Assembly: GCF_020740795.1 (NCBI RefSeq) | Contig: NC_067283.1 | Location: 43,513,659-43,577,658, forward strand | Source of the DNA: Apus apus | Taxonomy: Eukaryota > Chordata > Aves > Apodiformes > Apodidae | Length of the DNA stretch: 64,000 nucleotides | Direction: 5' to 3' | In this document: in pieces, positions 24,585 to 39,079 of the stretch | How positions within the stretch are numbered: position 1 is the stretch's first letter | Layout: every line of letters starts with the position of its first letter | Notes under the pieces: model-generated | The model's database searches: none | The model's input: the letters and a program-made list of their open reading frames with translations, nothing else | Told to the model about the DNA's origin: nothing | Made by a program: the position numbers and the translations under genes

Positions 24585-27500
24585 CTAAAACCAAAGAGAC
24601 AAGATTATATATTTGTATAAAAATAAGCAAAATTACTATCCTGTAAATCCTCCTGAAGTTACACTGACACATTATTACAGACTACTCATTGAATTCTTCA
24701 GAGGTTTTTGCAAAGGGTTTGATAAACCATGCTGTGGTAACAAACAGGTTTTTGAAATGGCATTATCATTATGCTCGAAGAAAGTGAATTTCAACAGTGC
24801 AACAATGATAACTTGTCTAAAACGCAGCAGCCTTTATGTTCTTGAGTTAAGAAACCTTGCAAGCAACACTAAGAAATAAGTGCTGTAAGGACTGCTTAAA
24901 CTGGCGCAGCTGCAACCTGTAACTTTTCCAGCTACATTAGAAATAAGCTGAGTAATACAGAACATTGACAAGAGGAACATGCTTGATTTATCTTAATTTT
25001 GTCTCATGCCTTCATGTTGCAGCATGAAACAGCTGTAATATAAAGTTTTGATGCCATGACTTTCGACTTCTACCTTCTCCCTTTTAACAGCTTCCTGTTT
25101 AACAGGAACATGTCAGAGTGACATACAAGATTTCATTTTGTTACTCTATTTAGTTTGAGCATTATCAATCAATACTGTAATTACAACAAATGAATATAGA
25201 TTTACAGGCTGAAATGAAATATTTGGGTTGGATGTACTCTTAGTAATCAATAAAAATTCTTAAATATTTTGACCAGAGTTACAAAAACTGGTGATAAAAA
25301 GTTTCCATGTAGGCTGCATTTGTTCAGCACTCCTGGGAATGAGTCAGGAAAAGAGGAAGAACTGAAAGGAAGGGGAAAGAATTCAAGAGTTCACCTCATT
25401 TGTGCTAAACTCCTGCTTACCAGTCAATAAGGCATTCAAGCAAACAAGATCCAACTTGTAAAACAGTCACATTTCACAGAATTGTCACAGAATAATCATG
25501 CTTGGAAAAGATCTCAGAGATCACCCAGTCCAACCATCAACATAAAACAAACAAAAACCCACACAAAAACCACCACACCCCACCAAAAAACACCCACAAA
25601 AACCCGCACAACCTCAGCCTCTAGAGCATGCCCTGAAGTGCCACATCTACACATTTCTTGATTACCTCCAAGGATGGTGACTCAACCACCTCCCTGGGCA
25701 GGCTGTTCCAGTGCCTGACCACTTTCAGTATAGAAATTCTTCCTAATATCCAATCTAAACCTCCCCTGCTGCAACTTCAAGCTGTTTCCTCTGGTCCTAT
25801 CGTTATTTACTTGGGAGAACAGGCCAACACCCACCTCACTACAACCCCCTTTCAAGTAGTTGTAGAAGGCAATGAGGTCTCCCCTTAACCTCCTTTTCTT
25901 CAGACTAAACATCCCGAGTTCCCTCAGCTGCTCTTCATGTGACTTGTTCTCTAGACCCTTCACCAGTTTGGTAGCTCTCCTCTGGACACACTCCAGCATC
26001 TGTGTCTTTCTTATAGATAGGTGCCCAGAACTGAACACAGTACTCAAGATGTGGCCTCACCAATGCCGAGTACAGGAGCACGATTGCTTCCCTACTTCTG
26101 CTGGCCACACTATTTCTGAAGCAGGCCAGAATGCTGTTGGCCTTCTTGGCCACCTGAGCACACTGCTGGCTCCTGTTAAGCTGGCTGTCAACCAGCACAC
26201 CCCCAGGTCCTTTTCTGCTGGGCAGCTCTCCAGTCACTCTTCCCCAAGTCTGTAGTACGGCATGGGGTTGTTGTGATCGAAATGCAGGACCTGGCACCTG
26301 GCCTTATTGAACCTCATGCAATTGGCCTTGGCGCATCAATCCAGCCCATCCAGGTCCCTCTGCGGAGCCTTTCTACCCTTGAGCTAATCAACACTCCCAC
26401 CCAACTTGGTGTCATCTGCAAATTTACTGAGGGTGCACTCTATCTCCTCATCCAGATCACTGATAAAGATATTGAAAAAAACTAGCCCCAAAACTGAGCC
26501 CTGAGGGACACCACTGCTGACCAGCTGCCAACTAGATTTGATCCTGTTCACCACAACTCTCTGGGCCCAGCCATCCAGCTAGTTTCTTACCCAGTGAAGA
26601 GTACACTTGTCTATGCCATGACATGCCAGCTTCTCCAGGAGAATGCTGTGGGAGATGGTGTCAAAGGCCTTGCCAAAGTCTAGGCAGACAAAGTTCACAG
26701 CTTTCCCCTCCTCCAATACATGGGTCATAGAAAGAGATCAGGTTGGTCAAGCAAGATCTCCCTTTCATAAACCCATGCTGGTTAGCCGTGATCCCCTGGC
26801 TGCCCTGCATTTGCAGTGAGAGCTCACTCAAGATGAGCCTCTCCATGATCTTTCCCAGTTCTGAGGTCAGGCTGACAGGCCTGTGGTTCCACAGATCCTC
26901 CTTCTGGCCCTTCTTGTAGATACGAGTCACATGAGCCACCCTCCAGTCATCTGGGACCTCCTCTGTTGACCAGGATTGCTGCCAAATGATAGAGAGAAGC
27001 TTAGCAAGCTCCCCCACCATCTCCCTCAGCACTCTAAGGTGGATGCCATCAGGCCGCACAGACTTGTGAGTGTCTAGGTGCAGAAGCAGATCATTAACTA
27101 CTTCCTTGTGGATTGTGGGGGGCTGTTCTGCTCTCCATCCTTTATCTTCCAGCTCAGGAGGCTGAACACCCTGGGGGTAGCTGGTGTGACTATTAAAGAC
27201 GGAGGCAAAGAAGGCATTAAGTATCTCAGCTCCCCCACCACCACATCCAGTGGATGGAGATTCTCCCTGGCTCTTTTTTTATTGATGATGTATTTGTAAA
27301 AGCTTTTTTTTTTCTCTTTCTTTTTTTGTCCCTTATGTCAGTGGTTGAGTTGAACTCCAGCTGGGCTTTTGCTTTCCTAATTTTCTCTGTATGACCTCAC
27401 AAGATCTCTGTTCCCCTTGAGTTGCATGTCCCTTCTTCCAAAGGTGGTAAATCCTTCTTTTATTCCTAAGATCTAGCAAAAGCTTCCTGTTCAGCCAAGC

Positions 27501-28088
27501 CAGGCCATCTTCCCTGCCCTTTGATCTTATGACACATGGGGAGAGCCTGCTCCTGGGCCTTTAAGATTTTCTTCTTGAAGACCATCCATGCTTCCTGAAC
27601 CCCTTCACCCTTCAGGACTGTCTCCCAAGGGACTCTCTCAATTTAAACCTAGTTTTGAAGGTCTTGTGTCCCACTGCCACTTTTTTTCCACACACAAATC
27701 CTCCAGAAAAACCTTTTCCTGCATCTTTAACTTAGATGGAGGTTTAAATAAAAATCTGTACCTACCAACCTCTGAGTTGGTACTTCACAGAAATATGAAA
27801 TTAGATGGCTTATTGCCAACTGAATAAAATACAGAAAACATAGCTCTTTAGAATATGCTTTCAGTTTCAAACCTGAACTTCAAAAACAAAATGTATGAAA
27901 AGGAAGCTAGCAAACAAATAGACCTTTGCATTAGTTATTCTCAAGTTGAAATGTAAGCATTAGATTAAAAACACTCCCTGCTAAACAAGTTACTTCACAG
28001 GCAATAAAACTAATGAACCTGGTTTCATATGGATTCAATTACAAGGTTGGGGGTCCTACAAGGATTCTCTGATGTTTAACAAGCTTAC
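24585..28088 (-). other. SNRK: SNRK 5' UTR intron carrying the CR1 LINE
   Basis: This lies between the putative leader exon and the first coding exon. About two-thirds is the CR1 element at 25474-27750. The remainder is AT-rich with nothing recognisable. Confidence 0.65.
25474..27750 (-). mobile_element. CR1 LINE, 5'-truncated, with ORF2 reverse-transcriptase remnants
   Basis: Read on the minus strand, this 2.2-kb element contains the CR1 reverse-transcriptase region and 3' end. Recognisable pieces are a segment at 27059-26661 with DWRVAHVTRIYKKG and ANQHGFMKGRSC, then KAFDTISHS around 26,670, VPQGSVLG around 26,500, the catalytic FADD box at 26411-26422, and the C-terminal part ([29 protein letters not shown]) at 26297-25682. 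The 3' end (25474-25540) has the CR1 terminal repeat motif ATTCTGTG, preceded by a G/T-rich tract (A/C-rich on + at 25541-25610). The frame is broken by at least one stop (a TAG soon after FDTI) and by frameshifts, so it is inactive. It lies in the intron between the putative leader exons, in the same orientation as SNRK. The 5' limit is approximate. Confidence 0.93.
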
Positions 28089-28187
28089 CTTACTGCTTCT
28101 CTCAGCTGGAGCCATGGTATAACCTCTTGTCTATCCAGCTGTCTACTTCCACCAAAGCCATGGGAATTCAGCTTGAGACCTCTACCC
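28089..28187 (-). other. SNRK: Probable SNRK non-coding 5' UTR exon (99 nt)
   Basis: The minus strand shows an acceptor TTTTACAG|GGGTAG at 28188 and a consensus donor AG|GTAAGC after 28089, enclosing 99 nt less AT-rich than its surroundings. It holds two ATGs, at 28161 (19-codon upstream ORF ending at 28102) and at 28115 (open through the donor). Inference: it is a leader exon spliced to 24584. No transcript evidence is available, and other leader exons could exist. Confidence 0.55.
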
Positions 28188-29371
28188 CTGTAAAATTTGA
28201 ATGAAATCAATCAATTTCTAGAATATCACAAATTAGAGAAGGAACAGAGTAAATGCAACAATAAATATTAGGGTTTGGGTTTTTCTTTAAAGATAGTGAT
28301 TGAACTTTTAAAAACTTAATTGGCTTTTGTGTTACTGTACTCTTTCATTCTGCTACTAAGTACTGTGCTTCAGATGCTCTTCTAAAAACTACTCCACCAA
28401 AAGATGCCATAGTATCAAAACTGGGGTTAGCATGTCTGTTTTCCCAGCACATCCCAAACTGCTAATCTAACAAACCTTCCCCTACCACTACCAATTCATC
28501 ATGTAATACCATCCCATCCTTATTCCAGAAAGCACAAGACTAGATTAGAGCATGCTACATTAAACCAAATGACCACATCAAACACTCTCCTAGCTGGTAA
28601 CTAACCATTAAAGGATGCATAGGGAAGAACACAGTACTATGACAACATAATGATAAGTAATTAAAACTCTCCTTAAAAAAAAAAAACACCTCATTTAAAA
28701 AAAACAAACTACTTCTTTACATCAGAGGGCAGTGGCTATGTGCTTCATAATGATTGATGGATTCTACCCCAACATCCCCCATGAAACTGGGCAGATGCTT
28801 TATTAAAGAATGTGAATTTTTAATATCAAGAACATCCTGCAACAAGGAGTTTAATAGCTTAACTATATGCTGTGAGAAGAACCACTCTGTCTTGTTTGTT
28901 TTTAAACTTTTAATAAATTGTGCATCTTCTTATTCACTGTTTCAAAACAAGAACTATCATACTCTATTTACCTTGCCTTAAGGAAATCACAGTTTTAGTT
29001 TCCTCCCTTCCTAAACTCAGTTCAATCTTGTTCAAGTCCTAGTCTATCATTCATTTTAGAGGTTATTGCACAGGCTAGAACATACTTCTCCCTGAACATT
29101 TTCTGGTTTGTTCTATACTACTTTCTTAGGCAAAGTTGTGGTGGTTTTTTTACTACTACTGAGCATTGTCATAATGTTGATACAACTATAATAAATAAAC
29201 AATGTTCCATCATACTGACCTAACCCCCAGAACAAAGGCTAACGAAAGATAGTCCATGCACACACGAACCACCTAACCTTAATCTGTACGAAGCAACAGA
29301 GAAGGTATTAACCAACAGTGCCCCATATGGTTGTGTGATTCCAGAAGCTCATTTCTAAAAGGATTGCAAGC

Positions 29372-29430
29372 ATTTAAAAAAAAACAAACAACAAAACCAA
29401 AAACACAACAAAAAACCCACCCCACAAAAA
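29372..29430. repeat. A/C-rich low-complexity tract
   Basis: About 60 bases made almost wholly of A and C (AAAACAAACAACAAAACC-like). No flanking CR1 end is visible. Confidence 0.75.
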
Positions 29431-32400
29431 CATGCTTTATAAAACTGCTGTCTCCATAGCACCCTAATCAGACTCTTCACTCTTTCTACATTAAGGAAAT
29501 AATAAAAAAGAGTATACAAACATACCAAAACAATTTTTTCAAACTGCCACTAGGACATCATCCCTCCTTAGAAATCTCTTCAACCCATAATGCATCCTAT
29601 TGTCAATACCTTATGGTAAACTACTTAACAGTTTAAGAATTCTTAAACTAAAAAAAAGGAAAAGTTATTTCAAAAAAGAAACAACCAACAGACAGCCATT
29701 CCCTATGCAATTGAAGTTACCACCTAACTCCACCGTTCAAGTTTTTACGGACCATTTCTTTCTTGAATATCATGACAAAATGCAAGATTTACATCTCTAT
29801 TCACGTGAATTCATCATGTCCTACAAATCTGGCCCAGATCATGAAACACTTTTTGTCTTCAAGGAGACATGGCTTTAAGAAAGATTTTTTCTGTTAAGTC
29901 TTTGATTTAAAAACAACATCTGCACACAAGATGGAGCTTTCTTAGTGCATGGCAAAACCAGAGTTTTGCTACTGGAAGAGGTAAGGAAGATAGAAGTATA
30001 AAAGCCTCAGTCAATTTTTACTTCACTTCTGTTTCTTGTATTCAAGAAGGTTGCACCTCTGGAGCAAGAGGGAGAGAGCACACCCAGCCAGATGTAACAG
30101 AATGTAACTTGTCTGAATTTAAGTAACTGCAATACTCAGCAGTAAGAAAAGATTTATACATAATTATTTTGTTCACTTGACACATTCCCAACCATCTTTG
30201 TAGAAACTCAACAAGTAATTTATTTCTGAATGATATCTCTGAATGACAATACACATAAACATCGACCTGTCAACAAAACTCCAGCAAAAATCAGTTATGT
30301 TTAAGCCATGGAGAAATACATCAGACAGTAATCAATAGGATAAAAGCTTACAGAAATGGAAGAAAAACTATGCTTACTAATGTCACAGCCCAATTATCTG
30401 AAATAAAATTAATGCAGATTTATTAACAGTTTAACACAAACACTCCACAATAATAGACCAACTAACTTTTAATTCTGTGGTTTTAAAATTCATCTTCAGA
30501 GATGAAGCTCCCACAGCTAAACACAAGGATCTTAGATGCACACACAGTTTGAACTGAACATAACAAGAATCGTTCAGTAGTAGCAAATGGGGGATGTAAA
30601 ACTGTCACAGGGTATACAGACATAATTACAATTTAAATGGGCTACCTAAAGGATTGCAGTTGCTTTATCAATACTTATCAGAGAATTACTTTCTTTTTTC
30701 AGTTTCTCTCTAGAGTAAGAAAGCAAAATTAAGGATCAAGAGTGCAGTTTCACAAGGTACCAGCTTCCAAGCTGAAACCTCTTTGTGATCCTTACTTTGC
30801 AGTTGTCTCCTTAGTTACATCAGCAAAACTTTTGGAGCCAGCTATAAATGGAATAATCCAAAACTTCCAGATTTAACACATTTACTACCATAATGCGCTA
30901 TAGTAGGGTTAGCTTTAATGACAGATCATTTCAGTGATCCTACTGAATGTGACCTATTGAACATTTTTACCAAATGAAGAAGCTGCAAACTGCAGCCTGG
31001 GACAACCATCTATACTTCGCCAGCAAGTCAAAATACAGCCCAACAAAAAAACATTTAAGTGACATTTAAATCACAGAAAATATTTATTTATCCTTCTTTT
31101 AATTCACATCAACTCAATTCCTTTGTAAGTTCGTTTTTCAGCTTTAGAGTTTGGGTTTTTCAGTTGGCAAGCTTACTAACCATTAGCAGCATTTAATGTG
31201 GCTTAATCATGGTTTTAAAAATGCAGTTTTCCCTAACTATGCCAGAATTCAGCTATGCCCCCAATACTCACTTTGTGCAATTTAGACATATACCAGTAAA
31301 TAGATTCAGAACAGATCCTTCCTTCCATGGAAACTAATGTACCCTATCCCACAAAATACTGCAAACAGTCTCTGTAACGGAGATCTGCAGAAGCTGTTCC
31401 GTAATACCACATGCACCCTATTAAGAGGCTTAAACAACAGTACTGCAATCTAACCATATCTAAAAGATGGATGAATAGACCTCTAATAGGTCTGTTTAGA
31501 AAAGCAGCATGTTTCAGAGACACTTTTTTCTTTAGCAATTCATCCCATCCAAAAAGTTTCACTAGATTATACATTAGATGTAAGACCAGCATAGTTTGTC
31601 TTACTTTAATGCATATATTAGCTTATTACTTCAGAAAATGAAGATTCAAGGTTGCATTTCAACAAAATGTTAGAATTACATCAATGCAAAAACTTCACTG
31701 CATTCTCAGGCTGACAGATACATAAGCTCAAGTTGCTTTTACTGGGACTCATCTGTCCACAGACAGCTAATCATTCCTGTCTCACTTCACCATGAATAGA
31801 GAAGCAGCCAACACAGATAAGAGTTTACAATAAAATAAATTGCACCCTAAAGAAGATGCTAAATAGATAAAATTAATCATTTATTAGAAGTACACATTTT
31901 CATTCTCTGTAACACAAGTTTAGGATGACTAGTTCAGTGGATGTACACATTACACTCATCCACAAGGCAGATTAAATAAATTCCACCTTGTTTCTCCTTT
32001 TGGTCTTTTTTTGTCTCAAATGAATAACAGCATCTATACCAATCACCTCCTTAGTACATAGTTATATGTTGAGACTTAAGTTGCTATTCTTCCTAGAAAG
32101 AGTAAAGCAAAATTTGAAGTAAACTGATCACAGAGATAGAGAAGCATTTTTTTTTTAACCCTGAAAACAATTTGTACTAATCATTAATATCTGAGAGCAA
32201 ACTGAAGGAACTATCAACTCAGTATATGAACTGCAAAACTGTAACTTCTCACATTTTTTCCCCCAATATTTCTCATCAATTTTATCTGCTATCCTACTTT
32301 AAGATACCTTTCATGGCCTAATCCAGGAGCCTTTAAAAACAGTCTCTTTGTTACTGTGTGAGCCACCACTTACATGTGATGATGTTACACCTTCACCAGT

Positions 32401-35400
32401 ATGTCAATCTACTTTTCCTAAGAGGGCTTTCGAATACCTTTCCTTTTATATAAGGGAGAGCCAACATGCTAGAAACAGGTACAAAGTGTTGCAAGAGTCA
32501 GGTGTGAAGAACATACACTCTTAATGCATAGCACTTGCTCTGAAAACTAGCCATGATTCTTTTCCTCCAGAATATATGACAATTTTTCAGCCTCATACTA
32601 TCCAATATTCCTTGAATATTTAAGACACAATAGGGGAGTTAAAATCCCAAGAACCTGTATTCTCCCTTTGCTTCTACACACAGGTGTCACAGTTCAGCAA
32701 AGCCCTTCCTCCCCCAGCTTCCTGTGCAGAGTAGGTTCTTCAAGGTGTACATTCACTTATTTTCATATCATCATCATCTCCCACAGCACCAACATCCACC
32801 TCATACTGTATTACAAAAATATCAAGATGTATCAGCAAATCTCTCTACCATTCAGCACAGCTCCATCTAAAACTATGAAGATAAGAATTATCAAGTAGTT
32901 CAATGTTCCAAACAAAAAGATTTAACCTGAACAATCTAGTGGTATTCCCTAGTTTTAAGTAGGCTTCAGAATTTTGCTCTGGAAAGATACAAGAGCTGCC
33001 AATTGCTCAAGTTTTGCCATTGAACATTTGGGAAGCCTGTACTGAAATGTCAGTTTTTCATTATTTCAGAATGTACTGCAGGCATCAGAGCTACCGATAC
33101 CTAGCCTTAACTCTTCTTAGAATCCAGAAATAAAAAAATGCTAACAAGAATGCTTCAACTCTAAGGTCTATTCAGTAAGCAGCAGCGATATTTGGCAGGT
33201 CAATAAACTTAAAAAAACATCGCTTCTGGACCTATAAACAAAAGGGTGGGGGAAGGGTAGAAGTATTGAGTTGAGAAGAAATTGAGACAGAATAGAAAAT
33301 GACCTGAGATTCAAGATCAAGACTTCAAGGCAGCTCTGACATATAAGAAAAATTAAACTTAATATGATACACAATTCAGGATATTGTCAACTAAAGAACA
33401 TATTTATTTCTTAGGCAAGAAATTCCCAAACGTTTAGACCTATAAGACTGCTGTAAACCATCCTGTTTTCTTAAAGATTAGTACAGTCACGCCAAGCACG
33501 GACAGTTTATTTCTTTCACATGGGTTTGCAAAGATGTGGTAAGTGGTTTGCAGACTGCTATTAAGAGCAAACTAAAATTTGAGAACTATGTTGTAGAAAC
33601 CCCACTATGCAAGGGTTTCTCACAACTTTGTGAGAATCATCATCAATACAGACAAGTGAAAAAAGCCACTTGATCTGGATTGGTCCTTCAAGGTACCCCA
33701 CCTTAAAAGTCAAGGATATGCATTTCCTTTTATTTTTTTCATAACAAACAGGTGTATGAGAAAAAAAAACACAAACACTGAAGCAGGTATATACTGCAAA
33801 GCAATACCAAGATTATGATTACAGACTAGATGTTGAAGCTACTAACAGAGATGTGTTGTGAGTGATTAAACTATGATCCATTGACAAACCCATGATTAGC
33901 AGTCACTGGCATCAGTTCCAACTGCCTCTACTTGTGAAATTGGGTATAAGCCCAAGATACTTTCATAACCATGCTGATAATCACTGGAGTTCACAAGGCA
34001 CTTTCCATTTCTAAGAGGAGGTATTACACAAGACAAATGCAATCTACCCTATGGATTTGAAAACTCAGCAACAGCTTTACACCATTTAAAGTCCTCACAG
34101 CAGCCAGAGGTCCAAAATAATTAATTTCATGGCATTCATGTTTTCCTCTTGTGCCTACTCTCAAAGTCTAGTATGTAGCTAAACAAATAAAAAAACCTCC
34201 AATAAAAACAGACACCATCACCCTGTTCACTTATCAGGTGCTTCAGCAATACACCACACAAGATCTAAAGTTGCTCTTAAATTACTACTGAAGAGGAAAA
34301 GAGGAATACCGAACCTTTCTAAATGGCCATGTCTTCCTAAATTATCTCCTGCAAAGTAGTATGCGATAACATCTCTTAGAAAGGACTTGCTCCACATCTT
34401 ATTATATCTGCTAGCACTTTCTTTTTATATGTGTAAATTGGTTATAAAGCTTTGTTCAGATGTCATGATACATAAAAAATAGTTTCAATTGAAATTATAA
34501 TATTTTGCAGTTCCCACTGAAAATAAGTTTGTCCTCAGCTACAGGAAATTCACATGGGTGTCTTGGTTACAGACATTCATAATTCTAACCAATTAAGATC
34601 TGCTATCAAAAAAGTCTGAAGATAACAGAAACCAACAAACTTTTCAGTCAACCATCTTATAAGCAACAGAGATAACTCATGGTAGTTTGACTTCCTAGGC
34701 CAAAGTTATACTTTTCCAAGCTTGATAGGCAGTATACCCAGGTAGCTTCTCAAAGGCTTTAACATTCTAAAACTTCTCACTTTTTTTCTTCTTGTTTTTT
34801 AAAAAATATAAAAATAGGAACATGACACTGATGAAGAAGTACTTTGCATATCAGACAGAAGTCATGTAATTGTGATTCATGATGGTATCACTATCTTTTA
34901 GACAGGACACTACATCTCTATTTCCAGAAAACCTACTGCAGGAACTTTGCAGAGGAGAGAAAACACAAGATTTCTATTCCACCAATCTGGAATCTTTCAG
35001 AAGAATTGCCTCATCTACTCCACATTCATGAATTCTCAGAATTGTTTCACCTTTTTCAAGTGTCTGTTTATTAATATCACCACATAACTTTCTCATGCCA
35101 GACAGTGTAGCAAAGACAGCCTTAAACATTCCACCATTAATCAAGGAACACTTCAGTGTAGCTTAAGATTTTGATAAGTTACCACTGCTGTAACACCTAT
35201 CACCACCTTTGTTGTGTAAATTCAGAATCAAACATGCTTTTTATTCTGTGTCAGGGGAGGTGAAAGCATCAAATGCTAGCTCAAATCTGAGTATTCACAT
35301 GCAAATACGTGCATAACTTCTTAGTACCTATTAAAAGCAATAATAATTTATATTAAATTTCTTATTAATTATGAGCTCAAATTTCAGATAGCTTCATTTG

Positions 35401-37924
35401 TTTAGCAATCTCTCTGATAAGTCAATTCAGTACCTAAGTTTTACGTCAGGTTGCCTCCAAGATGCAGACATTTTCCACCTAGGATACAAACTACTTAAAC
35501 CTTAAGAAACAGCACCTACCCCAACCTACAGCTGCTCAGTTACAATACTTCATCACAACTAATAACATCCTAAACTAGTTAGGAACTGGCAGACACCTGA
35601 AATTCACCATTCACATGAACTAAAATTATAAAAGTCTAAGCTACCACCTCATCTCTCGAGTCCAGTCAGTTACTAGATAGGAGATCACTGCAGAAAACAA
35701 ACAATTATATATGAAGAAAAGACTAAAAAACAGCCTGTCAAATTTAGTGCAACATTCCTGCTCCAACACTGTCATAGAAGACCACTGTACAACTGAAAGA
35801 TTCAGCTTTTCAGAAAGTGAGCATGCTCTGTCTTATATTTCACAACTGTAAAAACTACACAGCACTTTTCCTCATTAAGTTCTTAACATTGGTGACTTAA
35901 TCAAATTATGTGTACTATAACTCTGCAAGGGTAAGTTATCCTGGAATTGTAAGTGAATATCCAGTTTTTAAAATCCTCTTAAGCTCTTATATAATACTGG
36001 TATGTGTATTAAAACAACAGCTATTTTATAGTATTAAAGAATCTGTAGCATTTCAGTTAAGTGCTTGAAAGCAGTGTGACAAGGAGGATGCAGAGAACCT
36101 CATACATTACTGATGTTCAGAGCTTAGGCCATTTAATATCAGTACATTCATCATAAACTGCAGTTCAGCCCTTTATACAAAAGACAGTGTTCCTGATCTG
36201 AACCATGTTGCATTGTTTTCTTGCATTAAGACATAATTAGAAAATACTATTAAGCAGAAATGGATAGAAGTTCACCAAGAAGTTTCACAACTACAACATT
36301 TCAGTGGAATTTTGAAAGCAGACAAAACCCAAGAAAAGTACTGCATTTTTTCATGAGACACATTGCGAGGAAAAAAGCAAGCTGCACCAGGATACTGTGC
36401 CCTTGGAAGCGAGGCAGGCAACAAAGCAAGACAAAGGCACTAACTTGGCATTACAGTTGCTAGTGGGATAAAAAGGACAATGATACACTGAAGGTGCAGA
36501 CTGCAAAAGAATTACTCAAATATAATATCAACAGTAGGGAATTAGAGCATTAGAAGAGACCAGGTTGGTCAGAACAGTGCACAAGAAAGTTGACTACTGC
36601 AAGCACACAAATATCTTCAGTACTATCTTAACACACATACTCTTAACACGCGATTTGTGTAAAATAATCAGAAAGCAGATTGTGTATCTACAGGGCAACA
36701 ACCCACAGCACACAGGAATATTAGCTCTCATAGCAAGATGACTCGAGAAACATCAGTAACCTGCACAGCAATTTCAGTATGTTAAACTCAGTATGTACTT
36801 TCTTGCTTCTCAATTGTGTAAAAAGGGAAAACTTTATATGTCCACTTAAGACTTTATCTTCCCTTTTCCCTGTTTTTGTTGGAAGTCTCAGGTATGAATC
36901 ATAAAGACTCCCTTAAAAGAGCCAGATGAATGTGCTATCTTAGATGACACCTTGTCTACCAGGCACTACTCACAGCATTCAGTTTAGCTTCTCTCCCAAT
37001 CACTTGAAAAATCATGCATCATTTTACTATTTTTCTGGAGATACAGAACATTTAGGTAAAATGTGAGACAAGACCAGACTTTCTTCTTCTTAGATTTTAT
37101 TGTTAATACCTCAAATCTGATTTTTTTTTAATGCTAGAAAAAGGGGCAAATATTAGTAGACTACTTAAGTTAACATTTCAACATGTTCCACAAGGTAAAA
37201 TTTGATTGCATTATGTAGCAATGGCTGTTATCTTGTAAGTTTGTTTCACATTCCTTCCTTCTAGAAGATCAGTGTAAAAATAGTAGAGAACTAGTACAAA
37301 AATAACTACCAGCCAAATTCCCACTTTCTGATATAGGTATCAAAAATCCCCCACCATTCATTAACCCAGCTCCTAGTGGTGCATGCCTTGCAAGAACTGC
37401 TTAATTCTAACATAATAAACATTTGCTTGTAAACACTTTCATATAAATTCCATTTTGCAGAGACTCATTAAACTGGTCCCTCCCCAGAGCCTCAAGATCT
37501 AAATATATCCATAATAAACAAATCCAAAAACAAGCCTACATGACTAAGTAGTGACTGCACTACCGAGGGCAGGCGTAAGCAGATTTACATGCAATTCATT
37601 CATGCTAGATAGCTAGAAATCATACAGCACACATCAGCCGCCCCAGAAACTTCAATGGTACCACTGAGGAAACCACTTATTTGCATATGTACTCTCAAGT
37701 TTTTGAAATAAAGATGCTCAGTAAGAAACTATATATGTATAAGCAAAAAGACTCAAAGCTTTTTGTATCTCTATAACCTGTGTAAAGCTTTCTCCTTCAC
37801 AGGTGTTCTAGCATCACTTACCAATAAAAATATCCAATTTGAAAATAGGTCACATTTGTCGCCAGCCATCCTCAGGCCAATATAGCCTTTTTCCCTAGTG
37901 GATGGTCTGATGTTTTATTCAGTC

Positions 37925-38012
37925 TACTAAACAAAACAAAAAAAAAACCAACAGACAACACAAAACAACCACAGCACAAAAAACCCAAACCACACCACCA
38001 AAAATAACCACA
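37925..38012. repeat. A/C-rich low-complexity tract
   Basis: About 85 bases dominated by A and C (CAAAACAAAAAAAAAACC-like, then CCAAACCACACCACC). It resembles the tract in the CR1 3' end at 25541-25610, but no adjoining CR1 terminus is seen. Confidence 0.75.
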
Positions 38013-38520
38013 CATCTGTCCTTCAGCTACTACCAAGACTGTATATCAACGACAAACATCTTTAAAAGTCGTCTTCCCTAAATTAAACTAGGGGAGTACT
38101 ATCTGGGTGCCAAAATCCACCGAGCAAAAAGCACAAAGACCTCTCTCCGGGACTTGCCTACTTATCCAACGGATTTCTGTAGTAATCTAAAGGCAGCAAA
38201 TCCAATGCAGTAAGTTATCGACTGAAGCAATGCACGTATTGACACGGAACAAGGGACACTTGCGCTTTCAGCCTCTGCCAGGGGCACGCTCCAGAAAAGC
38301 CGCCAGCTTGCATTCTGAGCAAACCTGTTGGCTACGCACCTGGCTCCGAGGGATAAGATGCACCGTCATTCCCCCAAAACGCACCCGTGACCGCACCGAC
38401 GCTCTCACCGCAGGGCTCTCGCCTCGCTCGTTCATTTTTATTTTTTCGTTTTCCTTACCAAGTGACAGAAAACACGCGGCGAGGCTGGAGCGAGCAGCGA
38501 GGTGGCGGAGGGACAAACCG

Positions 38521-38538
38521 CCCCCCCCCCCCCCCCCC
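38521..38538. repeat. C homopolymer (18 C)
   Basis: An uninterrupted run of 18 C in the CpG island, preceded by a G. Frames through it give poly-proline or poly-glycine in spurious ORFs. Confidence 0.9.
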
Positions 38539-39079
38539 GCTTTCACCGCGGCGACCCCGCCGTGCGCGGAGGCTGCCGCGGGCGCACCGCGAGGGCACGC
38601 GCCCCCGCCGGCCCACAGCGGGCCGCCGACACGCGTGGGGCCAACGGCAGCGTCCGGTGACACGCACGCCCCGCCAGGCGGGCTGCTGCCGCGGGGACGG
38701 GGGGCACCCACACCGCCCCGCCGGAGGAGAGGGCTCGCGTGGGGCACGCCGCGCTCCGCCTCGCCGAGGGGCACCAGAGGCTCCCGCCGGGAGCCCCGCA
38801 GCCGTCACACCCTTCCCCCCCCCAAATCCCGCTCCTCGAACCCCGGGCGGCACAGACACACCGACCTGCGGCGGCCGAGAAACGTCCCCTCACCGCCTCC
38901 TCCCGGGCCGAGGCCGCCATTGGGCCGGCCGGGCGGCGCTCGACGGGCGAGGCCGGCTCCGGGCGAGACGGAAAGGCGCAGGGAGGGGAGGAAGAGAACC
39001 CACCACACCCCGCCGGGTCGGCCCCGTCCTCACCGGCCCACCCCCCGCGGAACCCGGCCCGACCCCGCCGACAACTTAC

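Larger units (their letters stand above)
28188..39079 (-). other. SNRK: SNRK first intron (about 10.9 kb, if both leader exons are right)
   Basis: AT-rich, A+C-biased + strand sequence with A/C-rich low-complexity tracts at 29372-29430 and 37925-38012, grading into the CpG island from about 38.37 kb. I see no CR1 and no coding exon. Further leader exons or intronic enhancers could be present but cannot be recognised by eye. Confidence 0.6.
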
